Source of the DNA: Sulfurospirillum cavolei | GTDB lineage: Bacteria > Campylobacterota > Campylobacteria > Campylobacterales > Sulfurospirillaceae | Reading direction: 5' to 3' (one strand) | Length of the DNA stretch: 64,000 nucleotides | Assembly (NCBI RefSeq): GCF_000813325.1 | Contig: NZ_BBQE01000003.1 | Shown: piece after piece, positions 35,445 to 43,690 of the stretch | Position numbering within the stretch: the stretch's first letter is position 1 | Layout of the letters: every line of letters starts with the position of its first letter | The notes under the pieces: model-generated | Databases searched by the model: none | What the model was told of the DNA's origin: nothing | What the model saw: the letters and a program-made list of their open reading frames with translations, nothing else | Position numbers and translations under genes: made by a program

Positions 35445-35531
35445 GGCTGTCCTTTGAGGGATATTTTAACGTCGATTATAAGAGCGGCTCATTACAAGAC
35501 GGTAACGATGAGGGCATTTTTATGTTACCAT

Positions 35532-35555
35532 ATTGTAATGTTTTACCTTTACAAT
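35532..35555 (+). promoter_or_regulatory. phoU promoter with inverted repeat
   Basis: ATTGTAA (35532-35538) and TTACAAT (35549-35555) form an inverted repeat with a 10-base spacer. The second arm contains the TACAAT -10 (35550-35555), 27 bases before phoU. This is a plausible operator. Confidence 0.4.
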
Positions 35556-35582
35556 GGAAGTAAATTATTCTAAGGAAAATCA

Positions 35583-36251
35583 ATGCTTCAAAAATACGAA
35601 GAGAGACTTGCTCAAATCAAGCAAATGCTCTTAGATCTCGGCTCCGAAATCACGATGGCAGGCGAAAAAGCGCTTTGCGGTATCGAAAATTTAGATATCT
35701 CCCGCTTTGAATCGGCTCGAACGCTTCTTAAAAACGTCGAAGCGCAGGCCAACGCCATCGATAACGAAATCGTCGTCGCTTTAGCACTTTTTGGACCCGA
35801 AGCCAAAGATCTACGTAAAATGGTCGCTTTTTTAAAAATCACGAACGAATTGGTTAAGATCGCCGAAAATATTCGCAGCTTCAGCAAACGTATGATCGCT
35901 CATCTCCAAAGCGAAATTCCCTTTACGACCCTTCACGAATACTCTATGCACCTTTGCAAAACAGCGATTCATGCGGTAACGCTTTCGATCGGAACGTTGA
36001 GCGTCAGCGACCGCGAAGCCTTGGAAGAGACCTACCGCCGCGTCAAAGTCGAAGAGAGCAAAAGCGACGATCTTTACTCGATTTTGGAAAAAAATATTTT
36101 AAGCGACATCGCCAAATTGATCGACCAATCCGCCGATTTTATTCAGATTTTAAGTACGATGCGTAAATTAGAGCGTATGGCGGATCGCAGCGTGAGCATC
36201 GTGCAACTGATGATTTTCGCGCGCGTGGGCGGAGAGATGAAAACGTATTAA
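35583..36251 (+). CDS. phoU: PhoU-family phosphate signalling regulator
   Basis: The 222-residue helical protein consists of two three-helix bundles, as in PhoU, with the acidic/hydrophobic pattern LLDLGSEITMAGEKAL near the start and the second-repeat motif RKLERMADRSVSIVQLMIF near the end. It normally links the Pst transporter to the phosphate sensor kinase and represses it when phosphate is plentiful. TAAGGA precedes the ATG. The PhoB-type regulator follows after a 67-base gap containing a hairpin. Confidence 0.9.
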   Translation: MLQKYEERLAQIKQMLLDLGSEITMAGEKALCGIENLDISRFESARTLLKNVEAQANAIDNEIVVALALFGPEAKDLRKMVAFLKITNELVKIAENIRSFSKRMIAHLQSEIPFTTLHEYSMHLCKTAIHAVTLSIGTLSVSDREALEETYRRVKVEESKSDDLYSILEKNILSDIAKLIDQSADFIQILSTMRKLERMADRSVSIVQLMIFARVGGEMKTY

Positions 36252-36262
36252 AAACATCGGGG

Positions 36263-36300
36263 CGCGCTTGGCGTGGTATGCACGCATCATGCCAAACGCG
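36263..36300 (+). other. Hairpin between phoU and the response regulator gene
   Basis: CGCGCTTGGCGTG (36263-36275) pairs with CATGCCAAACGCG (36288-36300) with two imperfect positions, leaving a 12-base loop. There is no T run after it. It could attenuate or process the phoU-regulator transcript. Confidence 0.4.
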
Positions 36301-36318
36301 TAAACATTAAGAGGAACA

Positions 36319-36990
36319 ATGAAACAAAGCATTTTGATTATTGAAGACGAAGAGGATTTACTGGAGCTTTTGGAATACCATCTGCAAAAAGAAGGCTACG
36401 AAACGCTCGGATTTTTAAACACGAAAAACGTCGAAAAGTGTCTGAACGAAGAGCCGATCGACTTATTAATCGTCGATCGCAACCTTCCGGGAATCGAAGG
36501 CAGCGAATTTGTCGAGAGCCTACGCAAAAAAGGTTTTACCCAAGCCGTCATTTTCGTAACCGCTAAAAACAGCGATACAAACGTCGAAGAAGGATTTTTA
36601 CGCGGCGGCGACGACTACGTTACCAAACCTTACAATATGAAAGAACTCCTCCTTCGCATCAAAGCGGTTTTAGCGCGGACTTCTCCACAGAACAATGCTC
36701 TTTTATCGTACCGCGATTTGGTCTTGGATTTGAACGCCCACACGCTTCACGTCGATACCAAAGCCGTAGAACTCACTAAACTCGAATTTGATCTTTTGCG
36801 CACGCTCATCGAAAACAAAAGTTCGGTCTTGAGTCGCGAATTTTTACTCGAACACGTCTGGAAAAACGACGACTTTTTCCAAGATAAAACGGTCAACGTC
36901 GCCATCAACCGCCTCAAACAAAAGATTGACCCCACCAAAGAAAAAGAGTACATCAAATCGATTTGGGGCGTAGGATACAGTTTATGCTAA
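36319..36990 (+). CDS. PhoB-type response regulator
   Basis: The 223-residue regulator has a receiver domain (IIEDEEDLLELLEYHL, phospho-acceptor Asp in LLIVDRNLPG near residue 53, VTAKNSDTNVEEGF, DYVTKPYNMKELLLRI) and an OmpR/PhoB winged helix (VELTKLEFDLLRTL, LLEHVWKNDDFFQDKTVN). It follows phoU, and the kinase gene overlaps its 3' end, so it should be the phosphate-starvation regulator of the pst genes. Its exact DNA site is not shown by the sequence. Confidence 0.92.
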   Translation: MKQSILIIEDEEDLLELLEYHLQKEGYETLGFLNTKNVEKCLNEEPIDLLIVDRNLPGIEGSEFVESLRKKGFTQAVIFVTAKNSDTNVEEGFLRGGDDYVTKPYNMKELLLRIKAVLARTSPQNNALLSYRDLVLDLNAHTLHVDTKAVELTKLEFDLLRTLIENKSSVLSREFLLEHVWKNDDFFQDKTVNVAINRLKQKIDPTKEKEYIKSIWGVGYSLC

Positions 36991-38384
36991 TGCTTCATCA
37001 ACACATCATTCGCTCGTTTATCGCCTTGTTTATCGCAACCTTGCTTCTGTGCGGCATCGTGAGTTACGTCGCGATTCAAAACGACAATATGGAGCATTAC
37101 CAAAGCCGCTTGGAATCGCACATCCAAATTTTGGTGCGCGAACTCCCCGAGATGGACGACCTGAACGCTTTTGCCAAACGTTTTAAAGAGGCGACGCAGA
37201 TTCGCTTTACGCTCATCGACGCCAAAGGCGCGGTCGTCGCCGACAGCGACCACGACAAAGAGACGATGGACAACCACCTTCACCGCGAAGAAATCGTCAA
37301 ATCCGAAAAAACGCCTTTTGGAACCTCTTCACGTTTTTCGGACACGCTGGGTAGTACCCTTTTGTACGTCGCTCACCGTTTTTCGATGCACGATCAAACC
37401 TATTTTTTACGCCTTGCGATCAACATCGATACGATTATGCACAACTTTTACGCCTTATGGACGAAACTGACGCTCATCTTCGGCAGTGCGCTTCTTGCGG
37501 GGCTTTACGGCGCGTATCTTTTCAGTAAAAAAATACGACAAGAGATCGATAAAATCGTCGAGAACCTTCAACAAATCGCCGATAAAGAGTACCGCATCAC
37601 GATTTCGTCGCACTTTAGCTTGGAATTTTTCGAAATTGCCAACTACTTGAAAAAGCTTGCCGCGAAACTGGAAAAACGCGCCAAACAAAAACGCAAGTAC
37701 ACCGCCAAAATCAAGCTCATTTCCCAACAGCGAAGCGACGTCATCTCCGCCATCAGCCACGAATTTAAAAACCCGATCGCCTCTATCGTCGGCTATGCGC
37801 AAACGCTGCTTGACGATCCCAACGCGAACATGCAAATTAAAGAGCGCTTTTTAGGCAAAATCGCGCAAAACGCGCAAAAAATCTCCACGATGATCGACCG
37901 TTTAACACTAACGACCAAATTTGAAAACGGCGATTTTACCGCGCAAAACAGTACGTTCGACATCGTGAAAGTCCTCGGCGACGTCGCGCAAAGCTTTCGC
38001 GAAAAAAACCCTTCGCGCAACATCGTTTGCCTTCTTCCCGAAACCTACAGTATCTATGCGGACCGCACGATGATGGAGATCGTCGTCTCCAATCTCATCG
38101 ACAACGCACTCAAATATTCCGACGATACGATCAGCCTAAGCATCGAAGAAGACGTCTTACATGTCAAAGATCAAGGCATCGGCATCAAAGAAGAAGAGAT
38201 CGAAAAAATTACCCACAAATTTTACCGCTCCAACTCGCATTCATGGGACAATTCGATGGGGCTTGGACTCGCTCTCGTGAGTTACATCTTAAAACTGCAC
38301 AACACCGCTTTGGAGATACAAAGTAGCTTAGGCGTCGGATCTGATTTTTCGTTTAAATTGCCTTCAAACAATTCTGTATTATGA
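36984..38384 (+). CDS. PhoR-like sensor histidine kinase
   Basis: The 466-residue kinase has two transmembrane helices (about 8-28 and 155-175), a short periplasmic region, a HAMP-like linker and the kinase core: ISAISHEFKNPIASIVGYAQ (H-box), VSNLIDNALKYSD (N-box), DQGIGIKEEEIEKI (G1) and MGLGLALVSYIL (G2). The start at 36984 lies 8 bases after AGGA and overlaps the regulator by 7 bases; the ATG at 36990 is an alternative (TAATG). Together with the regulator it forms a two-component system, by context for phosphate. Confidence 0.92.
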   Translation: MLMLHQHIIRSFIALFIATLLLCGIVSYVAIQNDNMEHYQSRLESHIQILVRELPEMDDLNAFAKRFKEATQIRFTLIDAKGAVVADSDHDKETMDNHLHREEIVKSEKTPFGTSSRFSDTLGSTLLYVAHRFSMHDQTYFLRLAINIDTIMHNFYALWTKLTLIFGSALLAGLYGAYLFSKKIRQEIDKIVENLQQIADKEYRITISSHFSLEFFEIANYLKKLAAKLEKRAKQKRKYTAKIKLISQQRSDVISAISHEFKNPIASIVGYAQTLLDDPNANMQIKERFLGKIAQNAQKISTMIDRLTLTTKFENGDFTAQNSTFDIVKVLGDVAQSFREKNPSRNIVCLLPETYSIYADRTMMEIVVSNLIDNALKYSDDTISLSIEEDVLHVKDQGIGIKEEEIEKITHKFYRSNSHSWDNSMGLGLALVSYILKLHNTALEIQSSLGVGSDFSFKLPSNNSVL

Positions 38385-38411
38385 TACGCTCGAATTTGTT
38401 TATAAAGGTCA

Positions 38412-38831
38412 ATGATGTACAACATGGGAGAACCCCGTATTAAAATCGTCGCGATGCCCAAAGATACCAATCCCGCCGGCAATATCTTCGGCGGATGGAT
38501 TATGTCGCAAATCGACATTGCCGGCAGTCTTGCCGCACGCGATCTCAACGTCTCTCGCGTCGTCACGGTCGCCGTCAACTCCTTGGAGTTTAAAGAAGCG
38601 GTGAAAGTCGGCGATATTTTGAGCTGTTACGCTAAAATCATTAGGGTCGGCACAACGTCCATCACGACGCAAGTCGAAGTCAACTCCGAACGCTCGATCG
38701 AGGGCACGCGCCGCTGCTTACATGTTACGAGTGCCGTTATCACCTACGTCAACGTGGATAACGAAGGCAACAAAAAACCCATTCCGCATACCGCCAACGA
38801 ACTCCTAGCTTTAGGAATCGAACAAAAATAA
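38412..38831 (+). CDS. YciA-like acyl-CoA thioesterase
   Basis: The 139-residue hot-dog-fold protein carries the family motif NIFGGWIMSQIDIAGSLAAR, with the catalytic Asp in QIDIAG, and VVTVAVNSLEFKEAVKVGDI and TTQVEVNSE. It hydrolyses acyl-CoA thioesters in the cytoplasm. It lies just downstream of the kinase gene and upstream of the broken permease gene. Confidence 0.9.
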   Translation: MMYNMGEPRIKIVAMPKDTNPAGNIFGGWIMSQIDIAGSLAARDLNVSRVVTVAVNSLEFKEAVKVGDILSCYAKIIRVGTTSITTQVEVNSERSIEGTRRCLHVTSAVITYVNVDNEGNKKPIPHTANELLALGIEQK

Positions 38832-38856
38832 TCCCCGAACGCGACAAGGAGGGACG

Positions 38857-39267
38857 ATGAATTCGCATACATGGTACTCGCAATTTACGAAGTATATTGC
38901 TAAACTCACGGGAAAATCCGCGACGTTTGCGCTCTCGATCCTTCTCATTGTCGTTTGACTCGTCAGCGGTCCTTTTTTTCACTACAGCGATACGTGGCAA
39001 CTCGCCATCAATACCTCGACGACGATCATTACGTTTATTATGGTTTTCGTGATTCAAAACACGCAAAACCGCGACACCGAGGCGATGCAAGTGAAACTTG
39101 ACGAGCTGATTCGCGTTACCAAAGGCGCGCACAACGCCTTACTGGACTTGGAAGAGCTCGAAGAAGACCAAATCGACGCATTTCGCAAACACTATGAAAT
39201 GCTCGCACAAAAAGCACGGCAAGCACTTCAAAAAGGAAACATCGACACCGATACGCTTGACGAATAG
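38857..39267 (+). pseudogene. Low-affinity iron permease family gene interrupted by an in-frame TGA
   Basis: A strong ribosome-binding site (AAGGAGG, 5 bases before the ATG at 38857) opens a frame for a roughly 136-residue small membrane protein. It reads WYSQFTKYIAKLTGKSATFA, then LSILLIVV, a TGA at 38956-38958, LVSGPFFHYSDTWQLAINTS, TTIITFIMVFVIQNTQNRDT and KLDELIRVTKGAHNAL. This is the pattern of the low-affinity iron permease family, in which the position now TGA is normally Trp (VWLVSGP). TGG to TGA is a single change and the rest of the frame is intact, so the break is recent, is read through, or is a sequencing error. The second half alone, from an ATG at 39040, could give a 75-residue fragment. 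Confidence 0.8.
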
Positions 39268-39294
39268 GCTTACATGTCAAGACGCTTCGGGCGT

Positions 39295-39885
39295 TTAACG
39301 CGAACGAGCTTCTTCGTGTCGGCGCATCCATTCGACCAAAGGCTCGCCTTCTATCCAGAGATTTTCAATCACCGCTTTTCCGTTTAAAACGCGCAAAGAA
39401 GCTTTCACGTTTACGTTCACGTCGCGCATTCGCAAAATACGCTCGGCTTTGGGCGCTCTATCTTCTCGCAGGTAAAAACGATCAAACGGGAGTGAAAAAT
39501 AGACCGTATTGGCGGTATCGGCTTTTTGCGTCGCCATCGTAGAGTGCACGTTCACTTCCAAAAAATTTCCGCTTACGGGTCTTGAAAAACGCACCTCTTT
39601 GATGCGATCTCCCTCTTGCGTGTGCTCTAATATCGCGTAGGCTTTAGAAAGATGCTCATGCGGTGTCGTGTCGCCGGCGGGTGCTTTGTTCGCGTTTGCA
39701 AAACGAAGCGTAACGTAACGCCCCCGAAACGCATCGTAAGGATCTAAGGGCAAAACGTTGAAAAAGTAGACTTCGCCTTCTTGTAAAATGCGCTCGTAAC
39801 TCCAAATGCTCCATCCGATCACGCCCAGTTGCACCGCACACACGAAACCGAAAAGAACGCCTATCAGTTTTTGAGTTCGTCTCAT
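39295..39885 (-). CDS. GDYXXLXY-domain membrane-anchored protein
   Basis: The 196-residue protein has one N-terminal membrane segment (about 8-28) and a periplasmic beta-rich domain with DPYDAFRGRYVTLRF (near 48), a version of the GDYxxLxY motif that names this uncharacterised family. It overlaps the DUF2157 gene by 4 bases, a pairing seen in many bacteria, so the two probably act together. Function is unknown. Confidence 0.85.
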   Translation of the reverse strand: MRRTQKLIGVLFGFVCAVQLGVIGWSIWSYERILQEGEVYFFNVLPLDPYDAFRGRYVTLRFANANKAPAGDTTPHEHLSKAYAILEHTQEGDRIKEVRFSRPVSGNFLEVNVHSTMATQKADTANTVYFSLPFDRFYLREDRAPKAERILRMRDVNVNVKASLRVLNGKAVIENLWIEGEPLVEWMRRHEEARSR

Positions 39886-41204
39886 GCTAGCCCCCTAAAA
39901 CGGCGTTTCATCAATGCGTTGAAACTTAAGAAAAGTATCCCCGTAGCGATAAAGGCTAGCCCTTTGGCAACCAAATCAAAATTGGCATTGAAAAAATGAA
40001 TCCAGATCACCAAGGCAATCACGATCATCCCTTGATTGACCAGTCCGAGCGTCACCTCTTTGATCCCGCAGTAAATCATCCACCCTGCCCCTAAAATTAC
40101 CGAAGCATTCACAAAGAGCATCGCACTATAGGGCATCGTGTGTAACAGGTTGTAGCCCAACACGATGATGGGCGCGGCGCACACAAGCATTTCTGAGGGA
40201 AGCTTTTGCTCTTTGCGAATAAATAAAATCAAAAGCACGCCAAAAAGCAGCATGAGCGACAATCCCACAAAGCTGTTGTAGCGCGTAGGCTCTAGGTCAA
40301 ATCTTAAGAGCCATGTGCCGGCATTGAAAGAGACATGCGCCAACACTAGCACCAAAGCTCCCAGTTTACCCAGCCGCTCAAAAGGGCGTTGCCATGACTT
40401 TTCTCCCCAAAAAAAATACATCTTCCCCGCAAGATAATAAATAGCAAAGAAAAGAGCAAAAAGAATGCTAAGCATACGAACATTTTGCTCGGGATAAGTT
40501 GCCATGAGTATTTCAACGGCACCTACCGCCAAAACGCACACGGCAAGTGCCCAACCAAGCAGAAGCGTCGCATGCGCATTTCTTTCTTTGCGATACCGTA
40601 GCGCATAAAAACCCAACCAACTCAGAGCAAGCAAAGCAAGCATCCACGGACTTAAAAAGGAGTGCTCCGAAGAAAACACCCCACGCATTTCATCTCGGCT
40701 TCCAAGCCACACAAACGTCCATAAAATTATTTGAAAAAATGCCGCGCCTGAAGAGGGAAGCACCCACGCAATTCCCAAAGAGAGTACAAGCCAGACGCTT
40801 AGAAAATCAAGCATCGAGCCGCCCAAATGATACGTCTGCCCGATGATCGCAAGCGAAGCCCCCGTCATCAAAAACCAAAAGACGCCGCTTCCCTCGCGCA
40901 GTGCCGCGTCACTTGCTCGGTAACGCTTTACCCAAAACGCCAACACTTGCGCGCCCGCCAAAAGCAAAACCGCCAAAAGCGTGCGCTCCAAATGCCCAAG
41001 CTCGTCCCAATTATACGCCAAAATAGAGATAATCCCCAGCCCCACAAGGACAAACCCTAAGAGGCTAAATGCCGTACCCGAAGAAGAGGCTTTTTCACCA
41101 TCATAACGCTGCAAAAGTGCTTGCGCACTCTCCTCGCTAACAAGCCCCTCTTTAACCCACGAAGGAAGCTCTTTTTCAAGCCATCGGTAAGTTTCTTTGC
41201 TCAT
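39882..41204 (-). CDS. DUF2157-family multi-pass membrane protein
   Basis: The 440-residue protein has a cytoplasmic N-terminal part (WLEKELPSWVKEGLVSEESA) with the short helical motif of DUF2157 proteins, then about ten to twelve transmembrane helices from LLGFVLVGLGIISILAYNWD onward. It is translationally coupled to the GDYXXLXY gene. No transport or enzymatic function is established. Confidence 0.87.
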   Translation of the reverse strand: MSKETYRWLEKELPSWVKEGLVSEESAQALLQRYDGEKASSSGTAFSLLGFVLVGLGIISILAYNWDELGHLERTLLAVLLLAGAQVLAFWVKRYRASDAALREGSGVFWFLMTGASLAIIGQTYHLGGSMLDFLSVWLVLSLGIAWVLPSSGAAFFQIILWTFVWLGSRDEMRGVFSSEHSFLSPWMLALLALSWLGFYALRYRKERNAHATLLLGWALAVCVLAVGAVEILMATYPEQNVRMLSILFALFFAIYYLAGKMYFFWGEKSWQRPFERLGKLGALVLVLAHVSFNAGTWLLRFDLEPTRYNSFVGLSLMLLFGVLLILFIRKEQKLPSEMLVCAAPIIVLGYNLLHTMPYSAMLFVNASVILGAGWMIYCGIKEVTLGLVNQGMIVIALVIWIHFFNANFDLVAKGLAFIATGILFLSFNALMKRRFRGLA

Positions 41205-41396
41205 AAAAATCCTTACATGTAAAGATCAATCAACGATAAAATCTCTAAAATCGCTTGAGGTTCCACGGCGATAGACTACCGCGTCATCGCATCGCTATGA
41301 ATTCTTTTTCTCGGTTTGGTATATGCCCTCAATCTTTAGGCACACTACTTTTTCCAGTTCATACACCCTCGCTTGGTAACGCTTACATGTAAAGCT

Positions 41397-42065
41397 TTAT
41401 CGGCCTTTGCAAAACGCCTCAAAACCCTGTTTTCGTAGCACGCACGCGGGGCATTCGCCGCACCCGTAACCCCATGCGTGTTTGTGCGTATGAACGCCGT
41501 TGTAGCACGTATGCGACTCGTCGATGACCAAGCCCAACACACCCTCAACTTGAGAGAGTTCAAACGTTTGGGCTTTGGTGAGGTGCATAAGCGGATAGTG
41601 AAAAGTGATGTTAGCCTCACTGCCAAGGTTAAGCGCAAGTTCCAACGCTTTGACAAACGGCTCTCTGCAATCGGGATAGCCCGAATAATCGGTCTGATTG
41701 ACGCCGATGACCAAATGCTCGATGCCTTGTTTTTGGGCAAACGCATGCGCTAGCGTAAAGAAAATGGCGTTGCGGTTGGGCACGAACGAGGCGGGAAGAT
41801 TGGTGTGCGTTTTGTGATGCGCGCTAATGTCTTGCGTCGCATCGATCAACGCCGAGTCGTTGAGCTGTGAAAAAGCGTCTAGGCTTAGTAGCGTATTTTT
41901 AACATGTAAGATTTCGGCGATCTTTTGCGCCTGCGCGATTTCGACACGGTGCTTTTGCCCGTAATCAAACGTAATCGTCTCGACGTAATCAAAACGATTT
42001 TTCGCCCATCCAAGGCAGGTCGTGCTGTCTTGTCCTCCGCTAAAAACGACCAAAGCTTTTTTCAT
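41397..42065 (-). CDS. queC: 7-cyano-7-deazaguanine synthase
   Basis: The 222-residue enzyme converts 7-carboxy-7-deazaguanine to preQ0 using ATP and ammonia. It has the PP-loop VVFSGGQDSTTCLGWA at the N terminus, DYGQKHRVEIAQA and FVPNRNAIFFTLA, and the zinc site CGECPACVLRKQGFE at the C terminus. The ATG overlaps the queE stop as TAATG. It serves queuosine synthesis for tRNA. Upstream lie queE and, unusually, a restriction-modification pair. Confidence 0.95.
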   Translation of the reverse strand: MKKALVVFSGGQDSTTCLGWAKNRFDYVETITFDYGQKHRVEIAQAQKIAEILHVKNTLLSLDAFSQLNDSALIDATQDISAHHKTHTNLPASFVPNRNAIFFTLAHAFAQKQGIEHLVIGVNQTDYSGYPDCREPFVKALELALNLGSEANITFHYPLMHLTKAQTFELSQVEGVLGLVIDESHTCYNGVHTHKHAWGYGCGECPACVLRKQGFEAFCKGR

Positions 42066-42643
42066 TACTCGACTCCTAAAAATTTGTGCAACTGTGCACT
42101 AAACGTAAATTGAGGGTGTTGCATCACAAACTCGAGGCAAAAACGAACGTTTGACATGTCAGGCGCGTGCGGCTTGTTTTGCGGTTGAATGAACATCGCT
42201 TTATCGCTTTGAAACGCCGCAATTTTTTCCACCGAAGCGTCCTTGTCGACCACAAACTTAATCTCGTCGTAACCGCTTAAGGCGATTGCGTCCCAATCTT
42301 TCGGGCTGTACGTGATCCAATCGGCATCGGCGATATGCGCGAAATTATACCCGTTCGTCTCGACGCCGACGCGGTACATGTGAGAATGCAACACGGCGAT
42401 AAAATCGCGAAGATCGTATAAACTCGGCTCGCCTCCGGTAATAATGACGTTTTTGGAAGGATACGCGGCGATGCGCTCCAAAACCGCCTCGAACGTCAAA
42501 CGCTCGTACGCACCCTTATGAAGCTCCTCGTCGCAAAAAGAACACGCCAAATTGCACCCGTGCAAGCGAATAAAAACGCAAGGCACACCGACTTGCGCAC
42601 CCTCGCCCTGAATAGAATAAAATATTTCAACGACGTTTAACAT
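42065..42643 (-). CDS. queE: 7-carboxy-7-deazaguanine synthase
   Basis: The radical-SAM enzyme of about 192 residues makes 7-carboxy-7-deazaguanine. It begins LNVVEIFYSIQGEGAQVG and has the cluster motif GCNLACSFCDEE (C-x3-C-x2-C), then VIITGGEPSLY. Of three successive ATG codons I prefer the third (42643), aligned with the family start; the frame opens at 42649. It begins only about 8-15 bases after the endonuclease stop, so it may be transcribed from the restriction-modification promoter. Confidence 0.93.
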   Translation of the reverse strand: MLNVVEIFYSIQGEGAQVGVPCVFIRLHGCNLACSFCDEELHKGAYERLTFEAVLERIAAYPSKNVIITGGEPSLYDLRDFIAVLHSHMYRVGVETNGYNFAHIADADWITYSPKDWDAIALSGYDEIKFVVDKDASVEKIAAFQSDKAMFIQPQNKPHAPDMSNVRFCLEFVMQHPQFTFSAQLHKFLGVE

Positions 42644-42657
42644 CATCATCTTCTGTT

Positions 42658-43689
42658 TTAAGTATTTTTAACTAAGATAGAGAGTGTTTTGATTGTCAAA
42701 CTTTTAGTTGAAAAGACACCCTCTAGCTTTTGTAAATATGCATTCATTTGATAAACCTCATCAGATACAAATAAATAAACGCCGTACTTACGTATAGATT
42801 TTGCTTTTTCTTCTGTTAAATCAAGCCCTAGAGTAATTTCAATCATCACATCAATATCCGTCATCTGTGCAGTTTTGATAAACTGTTTATAACGTTCTCT
42901 AAGAGTTCTTTTAGCTCCAATACCATATTTTTTACTTGCTAGCTCAAAGAAAAAGTCAAACTCTGTCGAGGTATCGTTCTCATCATGCATTTTTTTAATC
43001 GTATTTCGAGGAATCCCTATATCGATTAACGCAGATAAAATTCTATCTTCATAATTTAGTCCGCTATCAGAAATAATAGATTGATTAATGCTTTCATTAA
43101 ACATTAACATAAAAATCTGATTTGGCTCAACGCCTTTTTTTTGTAATTCAATAGCTTCTATAGACAATTTTTTTATCAATATTTCTGCGTCGTTGGAAAT
43201 AAAACTTGTTTCATTATCTTCTAACCTATCAAAAAACATTAATGACAAGAGTGCGCCACTTACTCTTGTTGAATAAGGGCTAAAAAGTGTCACTTTATCA
43301 TATTCCAAAGACAGGGGATCTAAATTCTCTAATTTTGAAATATCTAAAAAATCTCTTGTTTTTGCTTCTTGTAATAAAAGGTCTTTTATCATATAAAGTT
43401 TTAAGCTAAAAATAAAAAGTTTGCTATCCGTAGAATTTTCCATTATATCAAGAATACTTCCTATAAAGCTTTGGCTCTGTAAGCCTTTTTTGCTTGAACC
43501 AAACAAAGAATTTACTTTTGCCAGAAGCATTAACTTAAAATCTAGTTCTTTTGATAAAGCGAATGTCTCTAAAATAATTTTTGCCTGTCTATCTGTTATT
43601 TTTGCCTTGACAAGGTATTTTAAAAAAAAATAGAATTTTAAATTAATATCAAACTTTTCTTTACTAATATCAAGCTTTTCAATTTTCAC
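42658..43689 (-). CDS. Probable type II restriction endonuclease
   Basis: The 343-residue AT-rich gene lies 1 base after the cytosine methyltransferase. The protein is mostly helical at first. Around residues 245-275 it reads EFDFFFELASKKYGIGAKRT, then LRERYKQF, and later GVYLFVSDEVYQ. An acidic residue followed by K-Y-G-x-x-A-K-R-T-L-R-E-R recalls the core of EcoRII-like PD-(D/E)xK endonucleases, where TLRERW is conserved. Position beside the methyltransferase supports the call; the recognition site is unknown. A run of nine A (43622-43630) in codons 16-19 could shift the frame. Confidence 0.68.
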   Translation of the reverse strand: MKIEKLDISKEKFDINLKFYFFLKYLVKAKITDRQAKIILETFALSKELDFKLMLLAKVNSLFGSSKKGLQSQSFIGSILDIMENSTDSKLFIFSLKLYMIKDLLLQEAKTRDFLDISKLENLDPLSLEYDKVTLFSPYSTRVSGALLSLMFFDRLEDNETSFISNDAEILIKKLSIEAIELQKKGVEPNQIFMLMFNESINQSIISDSGLNYEDRILSALIDIGIPRNTIKKMHDENDTSTEFDFFFELASKKYGIGAKRTLRERYKQFIKTAQMTDIDVMIEITLGLDLTEEKAKSIRKYGVYLFVSDEVYQMNAYLQKLEGVFSTKSLTIKTLSILVKNT

Positions 43690-43690
43690 T

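Noticed and set aside
38956..38958. Selenocysteine codon
   Set aside because: The family has Trp, not Cys, at this position and no SECIS-like hairpin is evident just after it.
40547..41060. + strand frames opposite the DUF2157 gene
   Set aside because: Shadows of a long, clearly membrane-protein-coding minus-strand frame.
41213..41392. ACATGT motif pair as FNR or CRP sites
   Set aside because: The motif lacks TTGAT/ATCAA or TGTGA/TCACA half-sites and is equally common inside genes.
42644..42657. PreQ1 riboswitch before queE
   Set aside because: Only about 14 bases separate queE from the endonuclease stop, too short for an aptamer.
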